Shown: positions 5,375 to 11,378 of the stretch, piece after piece
How positions within the stretch are numbered: the first letter of the stretch is position 1
Layout of the letters: each line of letters starts with the position of its first letter
Source: Acidobacteriota bacterium
Lineage (GTDB): Bacteria; Acidobacteriota; Terriglobia; Acidoferrales; 2-02-FULL-67-57
Assembly: GCA_016210895.1 (NCBI GenBank)
Contig: JACQTG010000244.1
Span: 1-12,104, forward strand
Direction of reading: 5' to 3'
DNA: 12,104 bases
Made by a program: the position numbers and the translations under genes
The notes under the pieces: model-generated
Seen by the model: the letters and a program-made list of their open reading frames with translations, nothing else
Database searches by the model: none
Told to the model about the DNA's origin: nothing

Positions 5375-6646
5375 TTAAGCGGTGATGGGGGTGGAGCGGG
5401 CCTCCTCGCGCAGGCGGGTGAGGGCTTCGGCGTAGGTGATGTTGAGCTCGGCGGCCAGGGCTTCGGCCCGCTCGGCGAGCTCGATGCTGGCCGGGTCCAC
5501 CGTCATGCCGCGGCGGGGCTCGGTAAAGCGGACGACAGGCGGGCGGCGGCCAGCGGCCAGCGACCGGTGGGATGCACCAACGCTCAATTCGCGGAATTCG
5601 ATGACGGCGGGGAGTTTGGTCAGGAATTCCTGGAACCAAGTGAGCAGGGGTGTTTCAGCTGGCTGTTCTGCGTCGTTGAGATCCTTCGCTTCGCTCAGGA
5701 TGACAGAGGTTTTTTTCGGCAGGGTGCGATCGAGGGCGGCCAGGCGCTCCATGAACTCGCGGACGCCCCAGCGGTCAAAGGCGGGCGGGAAGCGCCCGCG
5801 GGCGCGGAGCGACTCGACGAAGTTCGCGACCTGAGGAACAGCAGGCCCCTCGGCTCCCCCTCGCTTTCGCTCGGGGTCGCTCGGGGTGAGAGGTTCCGAG
5901 GAGGAACCTGTCAAGGCGTCGAGGCGCTGCTCGAGCTGCGTCAGGCGGTCGGCAAAAGCGCGCCAGGACTCGTCGGCGGCGGTTCCGCTGCCGGCGGGAG
6001 CGGCGGAGTCGGGTTCAGGAGCGAACCCCTCGCGAATGCTGGGGGTAAAGAAGGCGCGGAGGTGATCCACAAAGTTTTCCAGTTTCGATTTCGGTTCCGG
6101 CATGGCGACCTCCGGGAGGGATGGGGTGTCGAAAGCGAAGCAGACACTGGCCCCGTCGGCGAAGCGGACCGGGGCCAGGCCCTTGACCGCCGGCGGAGCG
6201 GCGCCGAGAAAGCCCAAGTGGCGCAGGTAGGGGCCGCCGGTGGGGGCGAAGTGGGTGTAGAGGGCGACGGAGCGCTGCGCGAAGCGGCCGGCGCGGAGAA
6301 GGGCCTCGAAGGCAGGGTCCACTTTTTCGAGCTGCGCCCAGAGCGAGTGGCCGGCGCGGCGCAGGCGGCGCACCCAGGCGTAGGCGGGGGCGTCGTCGGC
6401 GGGATGGCCGAGGACGACCGGGGCGGCGTGCAGGCGAGAGTCGTAGGTGGCGGCGATGTGGTCGAGCTGCTCCGGGGTCCAGGCGCCGCGGTCGGCGTAG
6501 TCGCCGGCGCGGAAGACCTCGATCCAGGCGCCGTCAAGAGAAGGAGCCAAAGGGGTAAGGGAGGAGGCAGTTGCGACGATGAGATCCTTCGCTTCGCTCA
6601 GGATGACAGAAGGCGGAGCGGTGAGGTTGGATTTGGTGAGGTTCAT
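5375..6646 (-). CDS. Mu I-like head maturation protease with C-terminal scaffold
   Basis: A 423-residue protein of the Mu gpI type, a protease that matures the procapsid, with a scaffold-like C-terminus. The N-terminal domain reads WIEVFRAGDYADRGAWTPEQ (41-60), then VVLGHPADDAPAYAWV (77-92), LLRAGRFAQRSVALY (116-130) and YLRHLGFLGAAPPAVKGLAP (140-159), characteristic of this family; the His in GHP and Ser in QRSVALY are candidate catalytic residues (inference). The C-terminal half contains EQRLDAL-type coiled coil (about 237-245) and ends ELAERAEALAAELNITYAEALTRL. The start overlaps the portal stop by ATGA. Oddly, the peptide SVILSEAKDL occurs twice (13-22 and 314-323) and SDPERKRGG once (256-264); all three are translated interspersed repeats. 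The protein is probably longer than its ancestor because of them, and whether it still works is open. Confidence 0.85.
   Translation of the reverse strand: MNLTKSNLTAPPSVILSEAKDLIVATASSLTPLAPSLDGAWIEVFRAGDYADRGAWTPEQLDHIAATYDSRLHAAPVVLGHPADDAPAYAWVRRLRRAGHSLWAQLEKVDPAFEALLRAGRFAQRSVALYTHFAPTGGPYLRHLGFLGAAPPAVKGLAPVRFADGASVCFAFDTPSLPEVAMPEPKSKLENFVDHLRAFFTPSIREGFAPEPDSAAPAGSGTAADESWRAFADRLTQLEQRLDALTGSSSEPLTPSDPERKRGGAEGPAVPQVANFVESLRARGRFPPAFDRWGVREFMERLAALDRTLPKKTSVILSEAKDLNDAEQPAETPLLTWFQEFLTKLPAVIEFRELSVGASHRSLAAGRRPPVVRFTEPRRGMTVDPASIELAERAEALAAELNITYAEALTRLREEARSTPITA
5678..5706 (-). repeat. SEAKDL repeat, copy inside the protease/scaffold gene
   Basis: A 29-nt element beginning GAGATCCTTCGCTTCGCTCA and ending GGATGACAG on the plus strand. 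It is identical over all 29 nt to the copy at 6581-6609 about 900 nt away. It is read in frame on the minus strand as SVILSEAKDL, residues 314-323. The flanking bases differ, so the identity ends at the element borders. Confidence 0.85.
5857..5887 (-). repeat. Related GC-rich palindrome inside the protease/scaffold gene
   Basis: The stretch CCCCCTCGCTTTCGCTCGGG followed by GTCGCTCGGGG is an imperfect palindrome built on the same TCGCTTTCGCTC core as the SEAKDL elements. Translated on the minus strand it contributes SDPERKRGG (residues 256-264), which I recall as a recurrent repeat-derived peptide. It lies in the probably unstructured linker of the protein. Confidence 0.55.
6581..6609 (-). repeat. 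SEAKDL repeat, copy at the N-terminus of the protease/scaffold gene
   Basis: Identical over 29 nt to 5678-5706. It is read in frame as SVILSEAKDL, residues 13-22, between the ATGA start and the first conserved residues of the protease domain (about residue 38). Its arrival extended the N-terminus without breaking the overlap with the portal gene. Confidence 0.85.
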
Positions 6647-7926
6647 TTTTCAGCGTCCGGGGCGGCGGGGCTGAGGAGAGCCTCGCCGGGCTGAGGGGCG
6701 GGCAGGGAATAGGCGCGCTGGGCGTAGCTCAGGGGCAGGGGCACGCCCAGGCGGGCGAGGCGCTCGTCAATCTCGATGCGCTGGCGGAGGTCGGCGGGCG
6801 GGTCGAGCTGAACGGCCCAGCGGGGCGCGGGGACGTCGGGGCCGAAGTTGAAAAGAAACAGCCAGCGCAGGAGCTGGTCGTTGATGACGGCCATCAGGTC
6901 GCGGGCGTCGGCGGCGATTTTTTCGAAGCGCACTTCCTGGTGGACTTCGCCGAGGGCGCGGGAGCCGCGGCCGTCCTCGGCGGCGCGTTGGGTGAGGGTC
7001 TGGCCGAGGATGACGCGAGCGATTTCGTTGTTGCAGAGTTGGTCGGCGAGGGCGAGGAAGACGTTGGTGTCGCCGGCGCGGGCAGCCTGGAGGAGTTCGC
7101 TGACAATCTGGAAATTTTCGGGAATAGCGACGGCGGTTTCGGCGTTGATGGCCTCGGCGGCCTCGAGGGCGCGCTGCTTGTCGGCGTCGCTTGAGCCTTG
7201 CGGGTAACGGACCACAACCGAGCCGGTGCCCTTTTCGATGAACTTCAGCCAGAACTTGAGGTCCTGGCGCTTGAACCAGGAGGCCCAGAAGACGCGGCGG
7301 AGCAGGGGGCGGCCGCGGCGGTTACCGTGGCGGGGGTGGAAGGAATAGACCAAGAATTTGTGCTCGGGCAGCAAGCGTCCGCGAATCCCCACGGCCGTGG
7401 CCGCTGGGCTGAGGGAGTGGGAGGAAAAGCGGAGGGGGCCGGTCTGGGGCTGGCCGGGGTCGGCGAAGGCAAAGAGCTCCTGGGGGCGGGGGCGGAGGTC
7501 GCGGATGAAGACGGTCGAGCCCTGCTGCTCCCAGAGGATTTCGGCGGCGGTGAAGCCGTAGGCGGAAGCGTCGAGCAACTCGTAGAGGATGTTTTCGAAG
7601 TTGGGGATGGTGGCGAGCACGTCGCGGGCGAAGTCAGCGCGGCGCTCGTCGGCGGCGGTGGCGGAAGCGGCCACGACTTTGCGGTCGCGGCGCAGGACGC
7701 CTTCCTTGCGGGTTTCGAGGGCGGAGCTGATCTGGCCGTCCTTTTCTTCGAGGTCGCGATAGAGCGCATAGGCGCTAGGGCTGTCGGAGAGCATCAGGCG
7801 CCAGGCGGCCGAAGGGTTGTCGGCGCCGCTGAAAGCGATGGGGTTGGTACCGACACGAGAGAGGACGTCGGCGGTCACGAGCTCATCGGTGACCGGTTGC
7901 TTCGGCAGTGCTTGAGGTTCGGCCAT
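6643..7926 (-). CDS. Phage portal protein (Mu gp29 type, DUF935)
   Basis: A 427-residue portal, the dodecameric ring through which DNA enters the head and to which the terminase docks. It matches the Mu gp29/DUF935 family throughout: SPSAYALYRDLEEKDGQISSAL (49-70), LLDASAYGFTAAEILW (117-132), FHPRHGNRRGRPLLRR (196-211), WFKRQDLKFWLKFIEKGTG (217-235), LCNNEIARVILGQTLTQ (297-313) and GRGSRALGEVHQEVR (319-333). Length is close to family members. The ATG at 7926 is preceded by GAGGAA very close upstream, so the ribosome site is moderate. In Mu relatives this gene directly follows the large terminase; here 3.4 kb of opposite-strand DNA separates them, so it may depend on a new promoter, none of which I could identify with confidence in 7927-7990. 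Confidence 0.95.
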   Translation of the reverse strand: MAEPQALPKQPVTDELVTADVLSRVGTNPIAFSGADNPSAAWRLMLSDSPSAYALYRDLEEKDGQISSALETRKEGVLRRDRKVVAASATAADERRADFARDVLATIPNFENILYELLDASAYGFTAAEILWEQQGSTVFIRDLRPRPQELFAFADPGQPQTGPLRFSSHSLSPAATAVGIRGRLLPEHKFLVYSFHPRHGNRRGRPLLRRVFWASWFKRQDLKFWLKFIEKGTGSVVVRYPQGSSDADKQRALEAAEAINAETAVAIPENFQIVSELLQAARAGDTNVFLALADQLCNNEIARVILGQTLTQRAAEDGRGSRALGEVHQEVRFEKIAADARDLMAVINDQLLRWLFLFNFGPDVPAPRWAVQLDPPADLRQRIEIDERLARLGVPLPLSYAQRAYSLPAPQPGEALLSPAAPDAEK

Positions 7927-7991
7927 CGTTCCTCGGCTCGAGTCGTTCCGAGCTCAGGGCGCGGTGTAACAAACCACGGCGGGCGATGTCT

Positions 7992-8107
7992 ACGGTTTCT
8001 GCGGTTTTTGCGGATTTTGCGGACGATTTTTTTCACGATGCGGTTTTTGGGGCGTAAATCGTGCATGGGAAAACCGCAAAAACCGCAAAATCCGCAAAAT
8101 CCGCATC
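7992..8107. repeat. Inverted array of GCGG(T/A)TTTT units
   Basis: The left arm (7992-8023) is made of 9-nt units GCGGTTTTT, GCGGATTTT; the right arm (8069-8107) holds complementary units CCGCAAAAA, CCGCAAAAT, CCGCAAAAT. Perfect pairings include TGCGGATTTTGCGGA (8009-8023) with 8091-8105, and TGCGGTTTTTGCGG (8000-8013) with 8074-8087. A third unit, GATGCGG (8038), pairs with CCGCATC (8101-8107). The array lies in the divergent gap between portal and the plus-strand cargo and could form several alternative hairpins. It may act as a bidirectional transcription barrier or be a mobile repeat; nothing in the sequence decides between these. Confidence 0.75.
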
Positions 8108-8171
8108 AGCGAAGCGCCGATGCCCGTGCGCTTTCGGGCCCAAGGAAGGGCGCCAGCTCCGGGCGTCTCGC

Positions 8172-8200
8172 TTGACAGCAGGGAAGGGTTCGGCTATACC
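8172..8200 (+). promoter_or_regulatory. Sigma-70-type promoter for the first secreted protein gene
   Basis: TTGACA (8172-8177), a 17-nt spacer, then TATACC (8195-8200). The -35 is a perfect match and the spacing ideal; the -10 matches four of six. It lies 47 nt upstream of the ATG at 8248. Confidence 0.65.
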
Positions 8201-8247
8201 CGTCGCTGTCGGGACTTCCTAGCAGTCGTCAGCCAAGGAGGGAAACC

Positions 8248-9021
8248 ATGCGCAGGATGAAAGTTTTTGCTCTGGTGGTGGCGGTGGCGCTGCTGGCGCT
8301 GCCGGTGGCAACCCAGATGGAAGAGGGAAACATCGCCCGCATCATCTTCTTCCACGCCAAGCCCGGGATGAACCAGCAGTTGGAGGACGGCTTGAAGAAA
8401 CACATGGCCTGGCACAAGGCGCAGCAGGGGACGTGGGCGTGGTACGTGTGGTCGGTGGTGAGCGGGGAAGGGACCGGCTCGTACGGCGCGGGCACGTTCG
8501 GCCATCGGTGGGCGGACTTCGACACTCCCGACATCAGCGAAGCGGCGGACGTGGGCGATGCCCAGCAGAACATTCTTCCCTACGTGGCCGAAGGCGGCCA
8601 GTGGCGATTCTACGCGCTCCTCCCCAAGGTGTCGCGGCCGCGCCCCCAAGAGCTAGGGACGGCAGCCATGGAGGAAATCTGGAGCTTCCGCTTGCGGGGA
8701 GGGACGGAGGAGGAGTTCCTGAACGCCATCGCCAAGGCGCACCAGGCCATCCTGCAGACCAACTGGCCGGTGCACTACGAGTGGTACACGCTGGTGAACG
8801 GCGGCGAGCATCCGGAGTTTGTCCTGGTGCTGCCCAAGGAGAACTGGGCGGCCATGGCGCCTCCGGAGAAGCCGTTTCCCAAGATGCTCGAGGAAGCCTT
8901 CGGGCGGGCCGAGGCCGAGGCGGTCCTGAAGGTGTTCGATAAGACCATCAAGAGCCAGACAAGCGAGATCATCCGCACGCGGGCGGACCTGAGCTACATT
9001 CCCGTCCCCGGCGGCAAGTAG
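8248..9021 (+). CDS. Secreted protein, probable double dimeric alpha/beta-barrel-like fold (paralog 1)
   Basis: A 257-residue exported protein of unknown function. The N-terminus MRRMKVFALVVAVALLALPV is a Sec signal peptide, with cleavage probably near residues 21-23. The mature part seems to have two similar halves. The first (about 30-92) is strand-helix-strand with ARIIFFHAKPGMNQQLEDGL, KKHMAWH (50-56) and GHRWADFD (85-92). The second (about 143-203) has IWSFRLRGGTEEEFLNAI, HYEWYTLV and FVLVLPKENWAAM. This pattern resembles ferredoxin-like ABM/dimeric alpha-beta barrel domains, inferred by eye. A strong ribosome site AAGGAGG (8235-8241) and a promoter precede it. It is homologous to the product of 9984-10751 along its whole length. 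No catalytic motif was recognised. It is not a known phage protein and is opposite in strand to the phage operon. Confidence 0.88.
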   Translation: MRRMKVFALVVAVALLALPVATQMEEGNIARIIFFHAKPGMNQQLEDGLKKHMAWHKAQQGTWAWYVWSVVSGEGTGSYGAGTFGHRWADFDTPDISEAADVGDAQQNILPYVAEGGQWRFYALLPKVSRPRPQELGTAAMEEIWSFRLRGGTEEEFLNAIAKAHQAILQTNWPVHYEWYTLVNGGEHPEFVLVLPKENWAAMAPPEKPFPKMLEEAFGRAEAEAVLKVFDKTIKSQTSEIIRTRADLSYIPVPGGK

Positions 9022-9040
9022 CCTTCCCGAGAGTCGCAGC

Positions 9041-9079
9041 GGGGAAGTGGGGGCGCGTTGGCTGCGCGTCCACTTCCCC
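9041..9079 (+). promoter_or_regulatory. Long hairpin between the first secreted protein gene and the MOSC gene
   Basis: Ten-base perfect arms GGGGAAGTGG (9041-9050) and CCACTTCCCC (9070-9079), with further inner pairing around GCGCG/CGCGC. It ends directly before the GGGGGAG ribosome site of the MOSC gene. No U-tract follows, so it is not a standard terminator; a role in mRNA 3'-end protection or in modulating downstream translation is possible. Confidence 0.6.
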
Positions 9080-9089
9080 AGGGGGAGTG

Positions 9090-9902
9090 ATGGCGACCGT
9101 CGGTTCGATCGTTTCGCTGTGGCGCTATCCGGTGAAATCCATGATGGGGGAGGAGTTGAATGGCGCCGAGCTTACCGAGCGGGGACTGCTGGGGGACCGC
9201 GCCTATGCGCTGGTAGATTCCGCCACGGGCAAAGTCGCCAGCGCCAAGAACCCACGGAAGTGGGCCAGGCTGTTTGATTGCCGCGCGGCCTTCGTTGAAC
9301 CACCGCGCCGGCAAGAACGAATTCCTCCCGCATGCATCACGCTCCCGGACGGAGCCCTGATTACCACCGAGCAGCCCGACGTGAATCAGGTCTTCTCGAA
9401 ACTCTTGGGGTGGGAGGTGAAGCTGGAACGGAGCGCGCCGGCGACGCCCAGTCTGGAGGAATACTGGCCGGACATTGAAGGCCTGGCCCACCGGGAGACG
9501 ATCACCGACGAGGCGATGCCGGCGGGCACCTTCTTCGACTGCGCCGTCGTGCATGTCCTGACTACCGCTACGCTCGACCGGCTGCGCGGGCTCTATCCGC
9601 AGGGGCGCTTTGAGGTGCGGCGGTTCCGTGCGAACGTTGTGGCGGAGTTGGCTTCGGGCGAAAAGGACTTTGTGGAGAACAACTGGGTGGGGCAAATCCT
9701 CGCTCTGGGCGACACCGTTCGGCTGAAGGTCACCGGCCCGTGTCCCCGCTGCGTGATGACTACTCTGCCGCAAGGGGATCTCCCCAAGGACCCGGGAATC
9801 CTGCGCGCGGCCGCGCAGCACAACCGGGCGAACGTCGGCGTGTATGCTTCCGTGGTGCACGGCGGCACCGTGCGCCGGGGCGACGCGCTACGGCTGGAAT
9901 GA
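9090..9902 (+). CDS. MOSC domain protein with N-terminal MOSC beta-barrel domain
   Basis: A 270-residue cytoplasmic protein of the MOSC family, which binds molybdenum cofactor and includes the YcbX/mARC-type enzymes that reduce N-hydroxylated compounds. The N-terminal barrel is clear: SLWRYPVKSMMGEEL (9-23), RGLLGDRAYALVD (31-43) and SAKNPRKWARL (51-61). The MOSC core has RRFRANVV (177-184, equivalent to the family's RFRPN), and GPCPRCVMTT (216-225) with Cys218 and Cys221, one of which is the expected cofactor ligand. No ferredoxin domain is attached, so an external electron donor is likely. A GTG directly before the ATG (9087) could also serve; ATG is preferred. It lies 68 nt after the first secreted-protein gene and is flanked by the two paralogs; whether they act together is unknown. 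Confidence 0.92.
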   Translation: MATVGSIVSLWRYPVKSMMGEELNGAELTERGLLGDRAYALVDSATGKVASAKNPRKWARLFDCRAAFVEPPRRQERIPPACITLPDGALITTEQPDVNQVFSKLLGWEVKLERSAPATPSLEEYWPDIEGLAHRETITDEAMPAGTFFDCAVVHVLTTATLDRLRGLYPQGRFEVRRFRANVVAELASGEKDFVENNWVGQILALGDTVRLKVTGPCPRCVMTTLPQGDLPKDPGILRAAAQHNRANVGVYASVVHGGTVRRGDALRLE

Positions 9903-9909
9903 ATCCGCA

Positions 9910-9938
9910 TTGACAGCCAGAGCGCTCCGGCGTAGCCT
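9910..9938 (+). promoter_or_regulatory. Possible promoter for the second secreted protein gene
   Basis: TTGACA (9910-9915) is followed after 17 nt by TAGCCT (9933-9938), a weak -10. The layout and the shared TTGACAGC and CGGC.TA bases resemble the promoter at 8172-8200, so the two paralogs may have kept related promoters. Confidence 0.45.
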
Positions 9939-9983
9939 GCCGAACAGCATTTCCCCGGGGAGTTTTCTATTAGGAGGGTAACC

Positions 9984-10751
9984 ATGCGCAGGATGGGAGT
10001 CTTCTTTGTCGCAGTGTCTTTGGTTTTGCTGGCCCTACCCGCACTGGCTCAGCAGGAAGGACAAAACGTCAGCCGGGCGTATTGGGTCAAGCCGAAAGCG
10101 GGAATGGAGCTGCAATACGAAGAGGCCTATAAGAAACACATCGCCTGGCACCGCCAGCAGAAGGATACCTGGACGTGGACGACCTTTCAGGTCGAAGCGG
10201 GCGACGGAGTGGGGCAGTTCATCACGGTTACGGCTGGCCATCGCTGGGCCGATTTCGACAAGCCCAGTGTGTCACCGGACGCGGACCGGGCGGACGCCCT
10301 TGCCAATACCGGTCCCTACACCGAATCGGTCCGGAGTGTGTTTTCGGTTTTCCGAGGTGACATTAGCCGGCCGCCCGCCCCGGGCCAGGTCCTGCCTGTC
10401 TCCCAGACAATCCGCTTCCATCTGAACCCCGGAAGGTCGGCCGACTTCGCCTACGTGGTCCGGAAGGTCCACGAAGCGATTGGCAAGACGAACCGGCCGG
10501 GCAACTATTTCTGGCTGGAACGAGTTGCGGGAGAAGAAACCCCCACCTTTGTCCTAGTGCTGCCGCGCAAGGACTGGGCAGACTTCGAGCCCCAAGCCAC
10601 GCCCATCTGGGAGATGATGGAAGAGGTCTACGGGCGGCAGGAAGCAGAAGAGCTGCGGGCGCTACAGAACAAGGCGATTCACTGTACGTCCAGCTACATT
10701 CTGCGCCATCGTCCTGACCTGAGCTACACTCCCGCGCCCGCCGCCAAGTAG
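9984..10751 (+). CDS. Secreted protein, probable double dimeric alpha/beta-barrel-like fold (paralog 2)
   Basis: A 255-residue exported homolog of the 8248-9021 product. The signal peptide MRRMGVFFVAVSLVLLALPALA ends in a good ALA cleavage site (after residue 22). Positions line up almost without gaps: KKHIAWH (50-56), GHRWADFD (85-92), FVLVLPRKDWADF (189-201) and the terminal RPDLSYTP (243-250) match paralog 1. The two halves again look like related strand-helix-strand domains. A single Cys (234) is not shared. The ribosome site AGGAGG (9972-9977) lies 6 nt before the ATG. Only scattered blocks are identical, so the duplication is old or the copies evolved quickly. The function is unknown. 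It is the last intact cargo gene before the REP/transposase unit, and its stop lies 2 nt from the left REP pair. Confidence 0.88.
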   Translation: MRRMGVFFVAVSLVLLALPALAQQEGQNVSRAYWVKPKAGMELQYEEAYKKHIAWHRQQKDTWTWTTFQVEAGDGVGQFITVTAGHRWADFDKPSVSPDADRADALANTGPYTESVRSVFSVFRGDISRPPAPGQVLPVSQTIRFHLNPGRSADFAYVVRKVHEAIGKTNRPGNYFWLERVAGEETPTFVLVLPRKDWADFEPQATPIWEMMEEVYGRQEAEELRALQNKAIHCTSSYILRHRPDLSYTPAPAAK

Positions 10752-10753
10752 TA

Positions 10754-10821
10754 GGTAGGGGAGGGGCTTGTCCCCTCCCACTTGTGCTTTCAACACGCCC
10801 GGGAGCAAGCCCCCTAACCTG
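10754..10821. repeat. REP pair in inverted orientation, left of the transposase
   Basis: The first element is GGGAGGGG-CTTGT-CCCCTCCC (hairpin within 10758-10779); the second reads CGGGAGCAAGCCCCCTAACC (about 10799-10818), the same element inverted, with loop CAAG. The outer ends GGTAGGGG and CCCCCTAACC are themselves inverted. This is the layout of a REP doublet mobilised by RAYT transposases. Confidence 0.8.
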
Positions 10822-10862
10822 TGAGCTAGAATAGCGCGCCGATGAAAACTGGGGGCAGTTCC

Positions 10863-11322
10863 ATGTCACGGCTCGACCGGAAGTGCATTCGCCTGCCTCC
10901 CGACGCTTATCAGAAAACCGAACGCATGGTATTTCATAACCGTATGCTGCCGGGGCAAAGAAGCGCTCTTGCGCGCCCGCGTAACTCGTAATCTGATACA
11001 GGAGACTTTGCGCCAAACGGCGGTCCGGAACCACGTTGAGTTGGCTGCCTATTCCATCTTACCTGATCACCTACACGTAATCTGCTCGGCGGGGGAGAAG
11101 GGATTGGTGTCCTTCATCCGAGAATTCAAAAGCAGAGCAGCGCTGGAGCTGCTTCGCCGCAGCCAGCCTTCGCCGTGGCAACGCAGCTTCTTCGACCACA
11201 AGGTCCGCAGCGATGAATCGCTTCGGCAGAAATGCGAATATGTCTGGATGAACCCCGTCCGGCGGGGACTGGCGCGGAGCCCTGAGGATTATCCCTGGAA
11301 CGGTTCGTTGCTCACAGGGTAG
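10863..11322 (+). pseudogene. REP-associated tyrosine transposase (RAYT, IS200/IS605-like Y1), frameshifted
   Basis: Frame 1 from ATG 10863 reads MSRLDRKCIRLPPDAYQ...RMVF, the usual RAYT opening, then runs into an unrelated frame and stops at TAA near 10983. Skipping one base at about 10935 joins it to ITVCCRGKEALLRARVTRN and the rest of the family: LAAYSILPDHLHVICS with the HUH-type HLH metal motif, FIREFKSRAALELLRR, and KCEYVWMNPVRRGLARSP, whose Tyr is the probable nucleophile. The restored protein is about 152 residues, a short but plausible length. The catalytic motifs are intact, so the damage is a single recent one-base change, or less likely a +1 programmed shift at TTT-C. An alternative start at 10842 adds MKTGGSS. 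It ends inside the right REP pair. Confidence 0.85.
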
Positions 11323-11375
11323 GGGGGCCTTGCGCCCTCCCGCAGAGCGGCGGGGGACAAGCCCCCGCCCTACCC
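11314..11375. repeat. REP pair in inverted orientation, right of the transposase
   Basis: The first element is AGGGGGGCCTTGCGCCCTCC (11321-11340, imperfect stem, loop CTTG); the second is GGCGGGGG-ACAAG-CCCCCGCC (11349-11369, perfect 8-bp arms). The outer ends GGGTAGGGG (11318-11326) and CCGCCCTACCC (11365-11375) are inverted. Both share the CTTG/CAAG loop with the left pair. The first REP contains the transposase TAG. Confidence 0.8.
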
Positions 11376-11378
11376 AAA

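Larger units (their letters stand above)
10754..11375 (+). mobile_element. REP-doublet / RAYT transposase unit
   Basis: A frameshifted Y1-type transposase gene lies between two inverted REP pairs of the same sequence family, the usual arrangement of RAYT genes with their cognate REPs. The right pair overlaps the transposase stop codon and ends 3 nt before the terminase stop, so the unit forms the right border of the foreign segment in the phage operon. Confidence 0.75.

Noticed and set aside
3912..5378. Long plus-strand frame of 488 codons opposite the capsid and cement genes
   Set aside because: It runs across two well-supported minus-strand genes and has Gly/Asp/Val-rich shadow composition and no recognisable domain.
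5555..5580. Possible further repeat behind the peptide SHRSLAAGRRPP in the protease/scaffold protein
   Set aside because: The stretch GCGGCCAGCGGCCAGCGACC is locally repetitive, but no second copy exists in the window to support an interspersed element.
5301..5639. N-terminal extension of the cement gene to 5639
   Set aside because: It overlaps the protease/scaffold gene in another frame and a repeat. The strong AAGGAGG before ATG 5300 sets the start.
8000..8106. CRISPR-like array of short A/T and GCGG units
   Set aside because: Units are only 9 nt, have no unique spacers and occur in inverted orientation.
8994..9860. Minus-strand frame of 288 codons opposite the MOSC gene
   Set aside because: It is fully antisense to a gene with clear MOSC motifs and has no domain of its own.
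10363..11034. Minus-strand frame of 223 codons spanning the left REP pair
   Set aside because: It runs through the secreted-protein gene end, the REPs and the transposase start in antisense, with no family features.
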